Shown: positions 39,626 to 48,762, counted from the first letter of the stretch. The stretch: 49,702 bases of DNA from JAYZAP01 sp964645285 (GCA_964645285.1 CAZYDR010000012.1:1-49702); one strand, 5' to 3'. Translations and numbers: made by a program. The notes: generated by a model from the letters alone, not told the origin.

Positions 39626-39701
39626 GGCCGCTGCTCTAGCCTTGTGGGGCGGGACGCTGTAGCCTGCTGGGACGAAGATAGACAGAGAGGCGACTCGCCC
39701 C

Positions 39702-39947
39702 ATGAGCGACGACAGTAAGCCGGAAAATCATCGCCGACTGGTCGACATGATCGCCGAGGCCATGAGCCACGCCATCAAGAGCGGGCGGGAGGAATTCGCC
39801 GAGCATCTCGGCTCGGTCCGCGACCTGGTGGTCGATGCTGAGGTCGAGGCCGGCTACGACCGTCGCCCCGCCGATGAATTGAACGAGTGGATGAAGCAGC
39901 GCTATGGCAAAACCAAGAAGCGCATTCCGACTTCACGGTTGACCTGA
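39702..39947 (+). CDS. Small conserved-looking protein upstream of the MttB-family gene
   Basis: An 81-residue charged, helical protein that I do not recognise (RRLVDMIAEAMSHAIKSGRE; GYDRRPADELNEWMKQRYGK). No signal peptide or membrane helix. It has ribosome site agaggcga and its stop overlaps the MttB-family ATG by 1 nt (TGATG), so the two are translationally coupled, which argues that it is a real gene and possibly a partner. Confidence 0.65.
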   Translation: MSDDSKPENHRRLVDMIAEAMSHAIKSGREEFAEHLGSVRDLVVDAEVEAGYDRRPADELNEWMKQRYGKTKKRIPTSRLT

Positions 39948-41518
39948 TGGCAGCGGTCGAGGAAACCACTATCCGGCGCCGGGCAGGCGGGCGCAATGCG
40001 CGGCGCGAGAAGCGCCAGGCGGAGACCGCCAGCCCCGCCGTCTGGCCGGGCATCACCGGTGGCGCCTATCGGCCTCTGAGCCAGCGCGACATGGTACGGG
40101 TCCACGACACCGCTCTCGACATGCTGGAAACTATCGGCATGGCCGACCCCATCCCGGCGCTGGTCGAGGCCGCCGCGGCCAAGGGCTGCAAGGTGAGCAG
40201 CGACGGCCGCCTACGTTTTCCCCGCGCTCTGGTCGAGGACGTGGTCGCCGGCGCCGCCCACCGCTTTCCGATCTATTCAGTCGACGGCAAACACGATATC
40301 GAACTCGGCGGCAGCCGGGTTCATTTCGGGGTTGGCGGCGAGGCGGTCTCGGTGCTCGATTTCGAAGACCAGCGCTATCGGCCCTCGCAACTGGTCGATA
40401 TCTACGACGCGGCGCGGCTCTGCGACCGCCTCGACCATGTTCACCGCTTCGGCAACATCCTGGTCGCCACCGACCTGCCCGACTGGTACGAGTTCGCCGT
40501 CAACCGGACCTACGCCTGTATCGCCGGCACCACCAAGACGCTGACCCTGACCATCATGGTGCCCGCGTACATCGAGTCCATCATCAACATGTGCGACATG
40601 GTACTGGGCCGGGGCGGCGCCTATCTCGACAAGCCGTTCGGCATGATGGGCGGTTGCCCCATCGTCTCGCCCCTGGCCTACGGCGCGGACAACAGCAGCG
40701 TCATCGCCGAGGCTGCTCGCCTCGGCATCACCACCATGTCGGTCATCGCGTCACAGGCCGGGGCCACGGCGCCCGCCGCCCTGGCCGGCGCCCTGGCCCA
40801 GAACACCGCCGAGACCCTGGCATCCCTGATGCTGGTCAACCTGATCCGCCCGGGCAGTCCCATGGTGTTCGGCAACTGGCCCTTCGTCTCGGATCTCCGC
40901 ACCGGCTCGTTCTCCGGCGGCGGCGGCGAGGAGGCGGTGCTGTCGGCGGCCGCGGTGCAGATGGCTCATTTCTACGACATTCCCTGCAGCGTCGGCGCCG
41001 GCATGACCGATTCCAAGCTCGCCGACGCCCAGGCGGGCTACGAGAAGGCCCTGTCCACGGGCCTCGCCGGCATGGCCGGGGGCGACCTGGTGCTCGAATC
41101 CTGCGGCATGATGGGCAGCCTCATGGGGGTCTCCTTCGAGGCCATGGTGATCGACGACGAAATGCTCGGTACCGTCCAGCGCGCCATCCGTGGCATCGAG
41201 GTCACCGACGAGACCCTGTCGTTCGACGTGGTCAGGCAAGCCGTCGAAGGCCCGGGCCATTTCCTCGGCAGCCCCCAGACGTTGGAATTGATGGAGAGCG
41301 AGTACCTCTACCCGAGTCTCGGCGACCGCGCCCCGGCGGCCGACTGGGAAGAGGCCGGCGCCAGCGACATCCGCGAGCGCGCCCGGGTCCGGGTCCGCGA
41401 CATCCTCGCAAGCCACTACCCGGAAAACATCGAGCCCGCGGCGGATGCCAGAATCCGCGAAAACTTCCCCATCCGCCTGGCGCCTGATGCCATGAAGCCC
41501 GGCAATGGCCGCTGGTAA
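39947..41518 (+). CDS. MttB superfamily methyltransferase (non-pyrrolysine type)
   Basis: A 523-residue trimethylamine methyltransferase-family protein (TIM barrel). After a basic leader (10-33) it has RPLSQRDMVRVHDTALDMLETIG, DFEDQRYRPSQLVDIYDAARLCD, TKTLTLTIMVPAYIESIINM, VSPLAYGADNSSVIAEAARLGI and SVGAGMTDSKLADAQAGYEKAL. The last segment surrounds the pyrrolysine site of archaeal MttB; here the frame has no internal TAG, so it belongs with MtgB-like enzymes that demethylate quaternary amines such as glycine betaine or proline betaine to a corrinoid protein. No corrinoid protein is encoded nearby, which is unusual. It starts at 39947 overlapping the previous stop. It ends directly before a 54-nt palindrome. 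Confidence 0.86.
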   Translation: MAAVEETTIRRRAGGRNARREKRQAETASPAVWPGITGGAYRPLSQRDMVRVHDTALDMLETIGMADPIPALVEAAAAKGCKVSSDGRLRFPRALVEDVVAGAAHRFPIYSVDGKHDIELGGSRVHFGVGGEAVSVLDFEDQRYRPSQLVDIYDAARLCDRLDHVHRFGNILVATDLPDWYEFAVNRTYACIAGTTKTLTLTIMVPAYIESIINMCDMVLGRGGAYLDKPFGMMGGCPIVSPLAYGADNSSVIAEAARLGITTMSVIASQAGATAPAALAGALAQNTAETLASLMLVNLIRPGSPMVFGNWPFVSDLRTGSFSGGGGEEAVLSAAAVQMAHFYDIPCSVGAGMTDSKLADAQAGYEKALSTGLAGMAGGDLVLESCGMMGSLMGVSFEAMVIDDEMLGTVQRAIRGIEVTDETLSFDVVRQAVEGPGHFLGSPQTLELMESEYLYPSLGDRAPAADWEEAGASDIRERARVRVRDILASHYPENIEPAADARIRENFPIRLAPDAMKPGNGRW

Positions 41519-41572
41519 ATAATTATGGGGACAGTATACTTAATTAATTAAGTAAGGCGTCCCCATAATTAT
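41519..41572. repeat. 54-nt palindrome between convergent genes (REP-like or bidirectional terminator)
   Basis: A perfect 14-bp outer arm, ATAATTATGGGGAC (41519-41532) and GTCCCCATAATTAT (41559-41572), encloses a perfect 18-nt inner palindrome TACTTAATTAATTAAGTA (41537-41554). It begins on the base after the MttB-family stop and ends 3 nt before the amidohydrolase stop. Similar GGGGACAGTATACT-bearing sequences occur, as I recall, at borders of REP-associated (Y1) transposases, but no such transposase is here. It could end both transcripts. Confidence 0.8.
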
Positions 41573-41575
41573 ATA

Positions 41576-42549
41576 TTACAATCCGAACAACTGCTTGGCG
41601 TTCTTGCCGGCGATGCGTTTGGCGTCGGTTTTCTTCAGCGTGTTGACCCGCGCCAGGATGCCGGCCATGTCGCCGATGTTGTGGGGATAGTCGGAACCGT
41701 AGAGCACCCGCTCGGACCCGCCGGTCACCTTGATACAGAGATCGAGCGCCTCACGGGCGTAGACCACGCTGTCGTACCAGATGCGCTGCAGGTAGCTGCT
41801 GGGCTTCTCCGTGATGTGCTCGGAACACGCCGGTATGCGTTCGTGGCACATATCCAGGCGGGCGGCGAGATAGGGCAGGGTGGCGCCGCCGTGGGCGGCG
41901 ATCAGCTTGAGGTTGGGGTAGCGGTCGAGGAAGCCGTTGAAGATCATGCGCGAGAACGCCACCGTGGTGTCGATCATGAAGCCCACCGGCGGCACCAAGC
42001 CGTATTCGTGCATGTGCAGATCGGCCACTCCCTGGGGTGCCGTGGGATGGACCAGCACCGGCAGCGCGCGATGGTCGATGTCGCGCCACACCGGGGCGGT
42101 GAGGTCCTTGCCGGCGATGTTGGCCAGCACCATGACCTCGACCGCGCCCTTGTCCACCGCCCAGGCCAGCTCCTCGCGGGCGAACTTGGCGTGCTGCCAG
42201 GGAATCGAGGCTAACCAGCGGATGCGGTCGCTGTACTTGTCCTGGGCCGCGGCCATGGACCCGTTGATCATGCGCGCCGCGGTCTTGCTGCTCGCCGCCG
42301 GCCCCCAGAACACGTTGGGGCAGGTCAGCGAGACGATGGCCATGTCGACCCCGCCTTGTTCATATTCCGGATGCGCGAGCGGTAGTCCCACATCTCCTTG
42401 AACAGGGTCATGAACGGCGAGTCGAACATGTGAATGGTCTGCTGCCCGGCCTTGGTCGCCTTGACCTCGTAGTGGGGCCCGCCATGGATACCGAGCTGCT
42501 CAAGCCAGTCGAGCGACAGCATATGGGTGTGAACGTCGATCACGGTCAT
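41576..42549 (-). pseudogene. Amidohydrolase (ACMSD-like family), single frameshift
   Basis: Two frames together give one amidohydrolase of about 323 residues. The N-terminal frame starts at ATG 42549 (ggggagt upstream) with IDVHTHMLSLDWLEQLGIHG, the metal site HxH, and continues to MNKAG. Then one base is missing in the C run near 42350-42353, and the second frame continues VDMAIVSLTCPNVFWGP to VLVHPTAP, LIAAHGGATLPYLAARLD and VLYGSDYPHN (metal aspartate). Such enzymes decarboxylate or hydrolyse small acids, e.g. 2-amino-3-carboxymuconate semialdehyde. The shift sits in a homopolymer so a sequencing error is quite likely. It is divergent from the SDR gene. Confidence 0.82.
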
Positions 42550-42740
42550 GGCTTTGACTCCCCTATTGCTTGCCAAGCCCTGTGACAGCTTCGCCGCCGT
42601 CGGGCCCGTTGGCAAGAATGAGTATAGGTTGGTCGCGGGACAAGCCGGCATCGCCGACAACATCATTGCCAGCCCGAAACGAAAGCGGCTACCACATGAC
42701 CTATGCCGAAGCTGGCGAACAATACTTGGGAGTGCGCGAC

Positions 42741-43565
42741 ATGTTTTCATATGAAGGTAAAAAGGTCATCGTCACCGGCGCGGGCCGGGGGATCGGCCGG
42801 GCGACCGCGTTGGCCATGGCCGGCCAGGGCGCCGATGTCACCCTGGCCTCGCGTACGGACACCGAGCTCAACGCCGTCGCCGCCGAGATCGAGGCCCTCG
42901 GCCGCAAAGCCTGGGTCGTCACCGCCGATATGTCGGATATGGACCAGGGGCTGGGGCTTATCGCCAAGGGCTTCGATGCCATGGGCGGCCTCGACGTGCT
43001 GGTCAATAACGCCGGCGGCGGCAGCAGCGTGCCCGGCGGGCTTGGCCCCCTCGAAGAATCGACGCCGGAAGGCTTCGACGCGGTCTACGCTCTCAACGTG
43101 CGGGTGCCGTTCTTCATGTGTCAGGCGGCGGCCCGCCACATGGCCGACGGCGGTGGCGGCGCAATCTGCAATATCGTCTCCATTGATGGGGTGTTCCCGG
43201 CTCCGCTCGAAGGCATATACGGCTCGGCCAAGGCGGCGCTGATCAGCCTGACCGGCACCCTGGCCGTGGAACTCGGCCGGCGCAACGTGCGGATCAACGC
43301 GGTGGCGCCGTCGCTCATCGACACCAAGCTGGTGGCCCGCCACATCGCCAGCGACGACGCCCGCGCCGACCGCGCCTCGTTCTTCCCCATCAACCGCATC
43401 GGCACCGCCGAGGACATTGCCGGAGCGGCGGTTTACCTGTGTTCCGACGAAGCCGGCTGGACCTCGGGCGAGACCATGCTGGTAGCCGGCGGCCAGAAAG
43501 CGGCCAGCGACGCCATCCGCTGGCTGCGAAAGGTCAACCCGGTGCCTGAGGGTGCGAAATTCTGA
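42741..43565 (+). CDS. Short-chain dehydrogenase/reductase
   Basis: A 274-residue classical SDR. It has VIVTGAGRGIGRATALAMAG (about 9-28, TGxxxGxG), NNAGGG, the catalytic serine in IVSIDG, YGSAKAAL (YxxxK, about 164), and INAVAPSLIDT. The C-terminus ETMLVAGGQKAASDA is typical of family members with an extra tail. ATG at 42741 has gggag 8 nt upstream; an ATG at 42696 has no ribosome site. Substrate unknown. The MITE-like element begins 19 bp after the stop. Confidence 0.87.
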   Translation: MFSYEGKKVIVTGAGRGIGRATALAMAGQGADVTLASRTDTELNAVAAEIEALGRKAWVVTADMSDMDQGLGLIAKGFDAMGGLDVLVNNAGGGSSVPGGLGPLEESTPEGFDAVYALNVRVPFFMCQAAARHMADGGGGAICNIVSIDGVFPAPLEGIYGSAKAALISLTGTLAVELGRRNVRINAVAPSLIDTKLVARHIASDDARADRASFFPINRIGTAEDIAGAAVYLCSDEAGWTSGETMLVAGGQKAASDAIRWLRKVNPVPEGAKF

Positions 43566-43584
43566 GATCAGAATTTCGCCCCTA

Positions 43585-43763
43585 TTGGAAAGCGCGTTCA
43601 ATCGCCACGCAGGCTCCCGCCAAACGGTTGGCGACCCGCAGTCGCGGGCTGAAAGTAGGCGAGCGCGGATTCCGGCGGTCATTCTTTTGACCGCTGGCAA
43701 GCGCGACCGCGCGTCGCCGCTTATGCGGCGTGAGCCTGCGTGGCGCTTGAACGCGCTTTCCAA
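43585..43763. mobile_element. 179-bp MITE-like element with 32-bp terminal inverted repeats
   Basis: The left end 43585-43616 and right end 43732-43763 are inverted copies matching in 31 of 32 positions (outer part TTGGAAAGCGCGTTCAA). Farther in, both arms hold a small hairpin (CGCCAA-acgg-TTGGCG on the left), and the centre has another (CCGGCGGTCA with TGACCGCTGG at 43672-43697). There is no coding content. Parts of it recur at 33087-33129 and 39088-39204. It lies between the SDR gene and the stop of the flavoenzyme at 43770. Target-site duplication was not evident. Confidence 0.82.
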
Positions 43764-43769
43764 AGAGTC

Positions 43770-45719
43770 TCAGATCGCAAGCGCCGCTTTGAAGCCCTCC
43801 AACACCGCTTCCTCGGCGGTGCGCGGGCTCAGGCAGTCGCCGATCATGTGGACCTCGCCGCCGTAGCCGGAAAGTTCGCGTTCCAGGCCGGTGACCGGCT
43901 CGTGACCCAGGGCCGTAACCAGGGTGTCGACGCCCTCGCAGAGGATCGGCTGGCCGCTGGTGGTGTGTTCGAGATAGACCGTGTCCGCATCGACACCGCC
44001 GAGGCGGGCGTAGGTGATGATCGTTACGCCGAGTTTATGAAGCTCGCCGACCCAACGGTCGCGGACATACTGCTGGATCGATTGTCCGGCCATGTTGCCG
44101 TTGACCGCCAGGGTCACGGCGCAGCCGTCCCGCGCCAGCTTCTCGGCCAGGCCCAGGCCGACCCAGTCGCAGCGCCAGTCGGCGATGACCACCCGCTGGC
44201 TGACATTGGCCTCGTCGCGGATGACCTGCCAGGCATCGACCACATGGGCCTCCTCGGCGCCTTCGATGGGCGGCCGCCGGACCGAGGCGCCGGTAGCGAT
44301 GACAATGGCGTCCGGCGTCTGCGCGGCGATCAGTGCGGCGGTCACTTCGGTGTTCTTGATGACCTCTACGCCGGCCAGTTCCATCTCGCGCTCAAGATTG
44401 GTGACGATGCCGCCGAACTCGGTCCGGCCGGGCAGCATCTGGGCGAGCAGGGCCTGGCCGCCAAGCCGCGATTCCTTCTCATAGAGCGTCACCTGGTGGC
44501 CGCGCTGGGCGGCCATGGCGGCGGCCTTCATGCCGCCCGGCCCGCCGCCGGCGACCATCACCTTGCGCGGTGTGGCGGCCGGTTCGATGGTGCCATACAT
44601 GGTCTCGCGCCCGGTCACCGGGTTCTGGATGCAGGACACGGGAAAGCCCGACCACATGTGGCCGATACAGGCCTGATTGCAGGCGATGCAGGCGCGAACG
44701 TCGTCAAGGCGTCCAGCCTTTGCCTTATTGCCCATGTCCGGATCGCAGATCATGGCCCGGGTCATGCCGCACATGTCGGCCTGGCCTGAGGCGACGATAT
44801 TATCGGCAATTTGCGGCTGATTGATGCGCCCGGCGACGAAGATCGGTACCGAGACCTTTTTCCGGATGGCCGCCGCATAGGGCGCCCCGTAGCCTGCCTC
44901 GATGGCCATGGGCGGCACGATATGGACCGAACCGGCGAGGCCTGTCGACGAGCCGGTGATGACGTTGAAGTAATCGAGGCCGCCGTCGTTATCGAGCAGC
45001 ATGGCGGCCTCCAGGCTCTCAACCGGGGTCAGGCCGTCGTGCTCCAGCTCATCGCCGGAAATGCGCATGCCGACGACCAGCTCGCGGCCCACCGAACCGC
45101 GCACCGCGGCGATGATCTCCCGGTGCAAGCGCAGCCGGTTCTCCAGGGAGCCACCGTAGTCGTCGTCACGCTGGTTGACCCGGGGATTGAGGAATTGCGA
45201 CAGCAGATAGCCCTGGCTGGCCGACAGCTCGATGCCGTCGGCGCCGGCCTTCATGGCCCGCGCCGCCGCCGCGCCGTAGGCTCCGACGATGTCGGCGATC
45301 ATGTCGCGGCTCAGCACTCGCGGCATGACGTGAAAGCGTTCGTTGGGCGCTACCGATGGCGCATAGGCCACCGGCAGGGCGCCGTCCTGGCTGCCGATAT
45401 TCTCGCGTCCCTGATGGCCCATCTGGATGAACATCTTGCAGCCGTGGCCGTGGACCGCCTCGGCGATACGGGCGTAGCCGGGAATGCAGTCGTCGCTGTA
45501 GAGCTTGATGAGGATCGGATTGCCGCTCCAGTGGACCGAGGCGGATTCGACGATCACCAGCCCGGCGCCGCCCCGGGCCCGGGCCTCGTGGTAGGCGACC
45601 AACTCGTCGGTCGGCTTGCGCTCGCGCGCCAGCATGGTCATGTGGGCGGTGGAGAAAATGCGGTTGCGAATCTCCACCGGCCCGACCTGGAGCGGTGAGA
45701 ACAGATGGTCGAGGGCCAT
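43770..45719 (-). CDS. FMN/Fe-S/FAD oxidoreductase of the TMADH/2,4-dienoyl-CoA reductase family (copy 1)
   Basis: A 649-residue multicentre flavoenzyme. The Old Yellow Enzyme barrel (1 to about 370) has RNRIFSTAHMTML, FIQMGHQGREN, DGIELSASQGYLLSQFLNPRVNQRDDDYGG and AGRINQPQIAD. A 4Fe-4S site follows: CIACNQACIGHMWSGFPVSC. Then an FAD domain (VMVAGGGPGGMKAAAMAAQRG) and a second nucleotide site. Trimethylamine, dimethylglycine and N-methylproline demethylases belong here, with electrons leaving via ETF. The upstream paralogue ends 14 nt before this ATG (45719). A demethylase role fits the MttB-type gene nearby, but enoate reductase activity cannot be excluded. Confidence 0.86.
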   Translation of the reverse strand: MALDHLFSPLQVGPVEIRNRIFSTAHMTMLARERKPTDELVAYHEARARGGAGLVIVESASVHWSGNPILIKLYSDDCIPGYARIAEAVHGHGCKMFIQMGHQGRENIGSQDGALPVAYAPSVAPNERFHVMPRVLSRDMIADIVGAYGAAAARAMKAGADGIELSASQGYLLSQFLNPRVNQRDDDYGGSLENRLRLHREIIAAVRGSVGRELVVGMRISGDELEHDGLTPVESLEAAMLLDNDGGLDYFNVITGSSTGLAGSVHIVPPMAIEAGYGAPYAAAIRKKVSVPIFVAGRINQPQIADNIVASGQADMCGMTRAMICDPDMGNKAKAGRLDDVRACIACNQACIGHMWSGFPVSCIQNPVTGRETMYGTIEPAATPRKVMVAGGGPGGMKAAAMAAQRGHQVTLYEKESRLGGQALLAQMLPGRTEFGGIVTNLEREMELAGVEVIKNTEVTAALIAAQTPDAIVIATGASVRRPPIEGAEEAHVVDAWQVIRDEANVSQRVVIADWRCDWVGLGLAEKLARDGCAVTLAVNGNMAGQSIQQYVRDRWVGELHKLGVTIITYARLGGVDADTVYLEHTTSGQPILCEGVDTLVTALGHEPVTGLERELSGYGGEVHMIGDCLSPRTAEEAVLEGFKAALAI

Positions 45720-45733
45720 GGTCGTTCTCCAGA

Positions 45734-47704
45734 TTAGATTGCTACGCCGGCTTCGAGGCCTTCGAGCACCGCTTCTTCCACGGTGCGGGGCGTAACGCAG
45801 TCGCCGATCACATGAACCTCGCCGTCATAGTCGGCCCCAAGGTTAGCCAGATCCGCCTCCAGGTCGCCATCGCTATGGTGGCCGAGGGCCAGCACCACGG
45901 TCTCCGTGTCGGCCATGACGATAGGGTCGCCGCTGGTGGTCTGCATGAAATAGGCGGTGTCGGCATCGACCCCGTAGAGCCGGGCATAGGTCGTCATCTC
46001 GACGCCGAGCCCGGTCAGCTCAGCGATGGCCTGGTCGCGAATGAAGCTTTGCACCCCCTCGCCGACCATGCGCTGGGTGGTGGCGTAGCGCACCCGATGG
46101 CCGGCCAAAGCCAGTTGCTCGGCCAGGCCGAGGCCGATCCAGTCGCCCAGCCAGTCGGCGATGACCACCGAGCCGCCGACATTGGCCTCGTTGTTCAGCA
46201 CCTGCCAAGCATCGACCACATGGGCGTCGTCGAGCCCTTCGATGGTGGGCCAGCGCGGCATGGCGCCGGTGGCCACGATGACCGCGTCGGGCGCGGCGTC
46301 GCTGATCATGGCGGCGTCGACCTCGACGCCGGTTTTGATAGTGACACCGGCACGGGCCATCTCACCGCTGAAGTTGGTGATGATACCGCCGAACTCCGCC
46401 CGGCCGGGCAGCAACTGGGCCAGCAGTACCTGGCCGCCGACCTGCTTGCCGCGCTCATTAAGGGTCACCCGGTGGCCGCGCTCCGCCGCCACCGCCGCCG
46501 CCTTCATGCCGGCCGGTCCGCCGCCCACCACCATGACGGATTTGGCCGTGGATGCTGATGGCAGGACGCCAAAGGCAAGCTCGCGGCCGGTTTCGGGATG
46601 CTGGATGCAGGAGATCGCCGCGTCGATCTGCATGTGGCCGATACAGGCCTGATTGCAGGCGACACAGGCGCGCACATCGTCGAGGCGTCCGGCCTTAGCT
46701 TTGCCCGCCATGTCCGGGTCGCAGATCATGGCCCGGGTCATGCCGCACATGTCGGCCTGGCCCGAGGCGACGATACCTTCGGCAATCTGCGGCTGGTTGA
46801 TGCGCCCGGCGACGAAGACTGGTTTATCAATGGCGGCCTTCACCGTGGCGGCGAAAGGAGCGACATAACCGGTCTCGATGCGCATGGGCGGCACGATATG
46901 GAGCGCCCCGCCGTGGGTCGCCGAGGAGCCGGCGGTGACGTTGTAATAATCAAAGATCCCGTCCCCGGCCAGGGCCTCGATGGCGGCCAGGGTCTCCGCC
47001 GGTTCGATGCCGTCGTGCTCCATGTCATCGCCGGAAATACGCAGACCCACGGCCATGTTGTCGCCGACCTTGACGCGGATGTTGGCGGCCACGTCGCGCA
47101 TGAAGCGCAGGCGGTTGTCGTCGGAGCCGCCGTAGCGGTCGTCGCGCACATTAACCCGGAGATTGAGGAACTGGGCCGGAAGATAGCCGTGGCTGGCAAC
47201 GACCTCGACACCGTCGAGGCCGGCTTTTTGCATGCGCAGGGCGGTGTCGCCATAACCCTCGATGAGGTCCTCGATCATGGCCAGGGCCAGGGGCTTGGCC
47301 ATCAGGCCGTAGCGCTCGGCCGGTACCGCCGAGGGCGCCCAGGCGATGGCCCGGGTGCCGTCGGCGCGACCGCCGAAGACCTCACGGCCGGGATGGAACA
47401 ACTGACCGAACACCTTGCAGCCGTGGTTATGCACTGCCTCGGCGAGGCGCTGGTAGCCGGGAATGCAGTCGTCGAGATAGCCCTTGATGGTGTGGCTCGA
47501 GAAGAACGCGGTCTCGTGAATCGCCGCGACCTTGATGATGACCAGCCCGGCGCCGCCCCGGGCCCGCGCCTCCTGGTAGGCGATGAGTTCCGCGTTGGGC
47601 ACGCCGTCGTTGACCAACACGGTCTGGTGGCCGGTGGAGAAAATTCGGTTGCGAAGCTCCACCGGACCGACGGTGAGCGGTGAAAACAGATGATCGAGCG
47701 CCAT
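45734..47704 (-). CDS. FMN/Fe-S/FAD oxidoreductase of the TMADH/2,4-dienoyl-CoA reductase family (copy 2)
   Basis: A 656-residue paralogue of the downstream gene. Shared parts include MALDHLFSPL-VGPVE-RNRIFST, FGQLFHPGREVFGG, GVEVVASHGYLPAQFLNLRVNVRDDRYGG, the Fe-S segment CVACNQACIGHMQIDAAISC and VMVVGGGPAGMKAAAVAAERG. Start ATG at 47704 has gaggga 7 nt before it; the in-frame extension to 47761 has no family sequence. The substrate pocket differs between the copies (for example HQTVLVND against HMTMLARE), which suggests related but different substrates or a heteromer. It is first of the pair and divergent from the alpha/beta hydrolase across 147 bp. Confidence 0.86.
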   Translation of the reverse strand: MALDHLFSPLTVGPVELRNRIFSTGHQTVLVNDGVPNAELIAYQEARARGGAGLVIIKVAAIHETAFFSSHTIKGYLDDCIPGYQRLAEAVHNHGCKVFGQLFHPGREVFGGRADGTRAIAWAPSAVPAERYGLMAKPLALAMIEDLIEGYGDTALRMQKAGLDGVEVVASHGYLPAQFLNLRVNVRDDRYGGSDDNRLRFMRDVAANIRVKVGDNMAVGLRISGDDMEHDGIEPAETLAAIEALAGDGIFDYYNVTAGSSATHGGALHIVPPMRIETGYVAPFAATVKAAIDKPVFVAGRINQPQIAEGIVASGQADMCGMTRAMICDPDMAGKAKAGRLDDVRACVACNQACIGHMQIDAAISCIQHPETGRELAFGVLPSASTAKSVMVVGGGPAGMKAAAVAAERGHRVTLNERGKQVGGQVLLAQLLPGRAEFGGIITNFSGEMARAGVTIKTGVEVDAAMISDAAPDAVIVATGAMPRWPTIEGLDDAHVVDAWQVLNNEANVGGSVVIADWLGDWIGLGLAEQLALAGHRVRYATTQRMVGEGVQSFIRDQAIAELTGLGVEMTTYARLYGVDADTAYFMQTTSGDPIVMADTETVVLALGHHSDGDLEADLANLGADYDGEVHVIGDCVTPRTVEEAVLEGLEAGVAI

Positions 47705-47851
47705 GGTTATTCCCTCATCGAGATGGTGCCAGCATGGGGTGACGTTATTCAGCCATAGCACAGCCTATTCGCCAAGCCGACCTTTGCGAACAGCGGAATG
47801 GAGCGATAAGCTGACGCCTCGGAATTTTGTACATTTAGAGGGGGACGAGCC

Positions 47852-48664
47852 ATGCCGACAATTTCTGCTAACGGCCTGGAAATGGGCTACCGGCTCGACG
47901 GAGCCGGGCTCGATGACAAGGGGGCCGAGACCATCGTGTTGGTTAACGGCCTAGCCGACGAAAAGGAAAGCTGGGCGGCCCAGGTCGAGGCTTTTACCGC
48001 CGCTGGCTATCGGGTGCTCACCCTGGACAATCGGGGTATCGGCGAGACCGAGCAGACCCCCGGTCCCTACACTATTCGCCAGATGGCCGACGACACCAAG
48101 GGCCTGGTTGACGCTCTCGGCATCACCGACTTCCATCTGCTGGGCTTCTCCATGGGCGACATGATTGCCCAGGAATACGCCCTGGTTTATGGCGATGACC
48201 TGCGCTCGCTGATCCTCTACGCCACTTATGCCGAGCCCGGGGCGTTTTGTGACCGACTGTTGCTTGTCTGGGAAGACATGGCGTTGAACAGCGGCATGGA
48301 GAGCGTGGTTCGCGACGTGCTGCTGTGGTGTTTCACCCCCACCTTCTACGAGGATCAGCCTGAGGTGGCGGCGCTGTTCGATGACGGCGTGGCCGATCTG
48401 GGCCTGACCGCCGAACCATTCCTCGCCCAGCTCAAGGGGGCCCAGGCCCACAACGCCACGGGGCGGCTCGGTGGCATCACGGTGCCGTCCCTGGTGTTGG
48501 CCGACGAGAGCGACATTCTCATCCCGCCGGCCCAGTCGCGGCGCATTCATCAACACATGGCCGACGCCGAATGGCAGACCGTGGCCGGCGGCCACGGCGC
48601 ATGCTGGGAAAATCCCGACGCCTTCAATGCCCTGATTCTCGATTACGTCCGGCGGCACGGCTGA
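47852..48664 (+). CDS. Alpha/beta hydrolase
   Basis: A 270-residue alpha/beta hydrolase. The nucleophile elbow GFSMGDMIAQEYA (serine at about 96) uses GD in place of the more common GG; the oxyanion strand is VLVNGLADEKESW (HG replaced by NG); the acid is in VLADESDILIPP, and the histidine in VAGGHGACWENPDAF. The 3-oxoadipate enol-lactonase/esterase group is the nearest in pattern; substrate unknown. It starts at ATG 47852 with aggggga upstream and faces away from the flavoenzyme pair, which could share control. Confidence 0.87.
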   Translation: MPTISANGLEMGYRLDGAGLDDKGAETIVLVNGLADEKESWAAQVEAFTAAGYRVLTLDNRGIGETEQTPGPYTIRQMADDTKGLVDALGITDFHLLGFSMGDMIAQEYALVYGDDLRSLILYATYAEPGAFCDRLLLVWEDMALNSGMESVVRDVLLWCFTPTFYEDQPEVAALFDDGVADLGLTAEPFLAQLKGAQAHNATGRLGGITVPSLVLADESDILIPPAQSRRIHQHMADAEWQTVAGGHGACWENPDAFNALILDYVRRHG

Positions 48665-48762
48665 TCGCCGGGCGATTCCCCTTGCGTATTGCCGCCGGCC
48701 TGGACTACTTCATGGCAGCGGTCGCGACGCGATGCGGCGCGATCCCATAGGAAAGGAACAGA

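Noticed and set aside
46598..47683. Plus-strand open frame of about 360 codons opposite the flavoenzyme copy 2
   Set aside because: Shadow of a well-supported oxidoreductase; composition (Gly, Ala, His, Asp) fits the complementary strand only.
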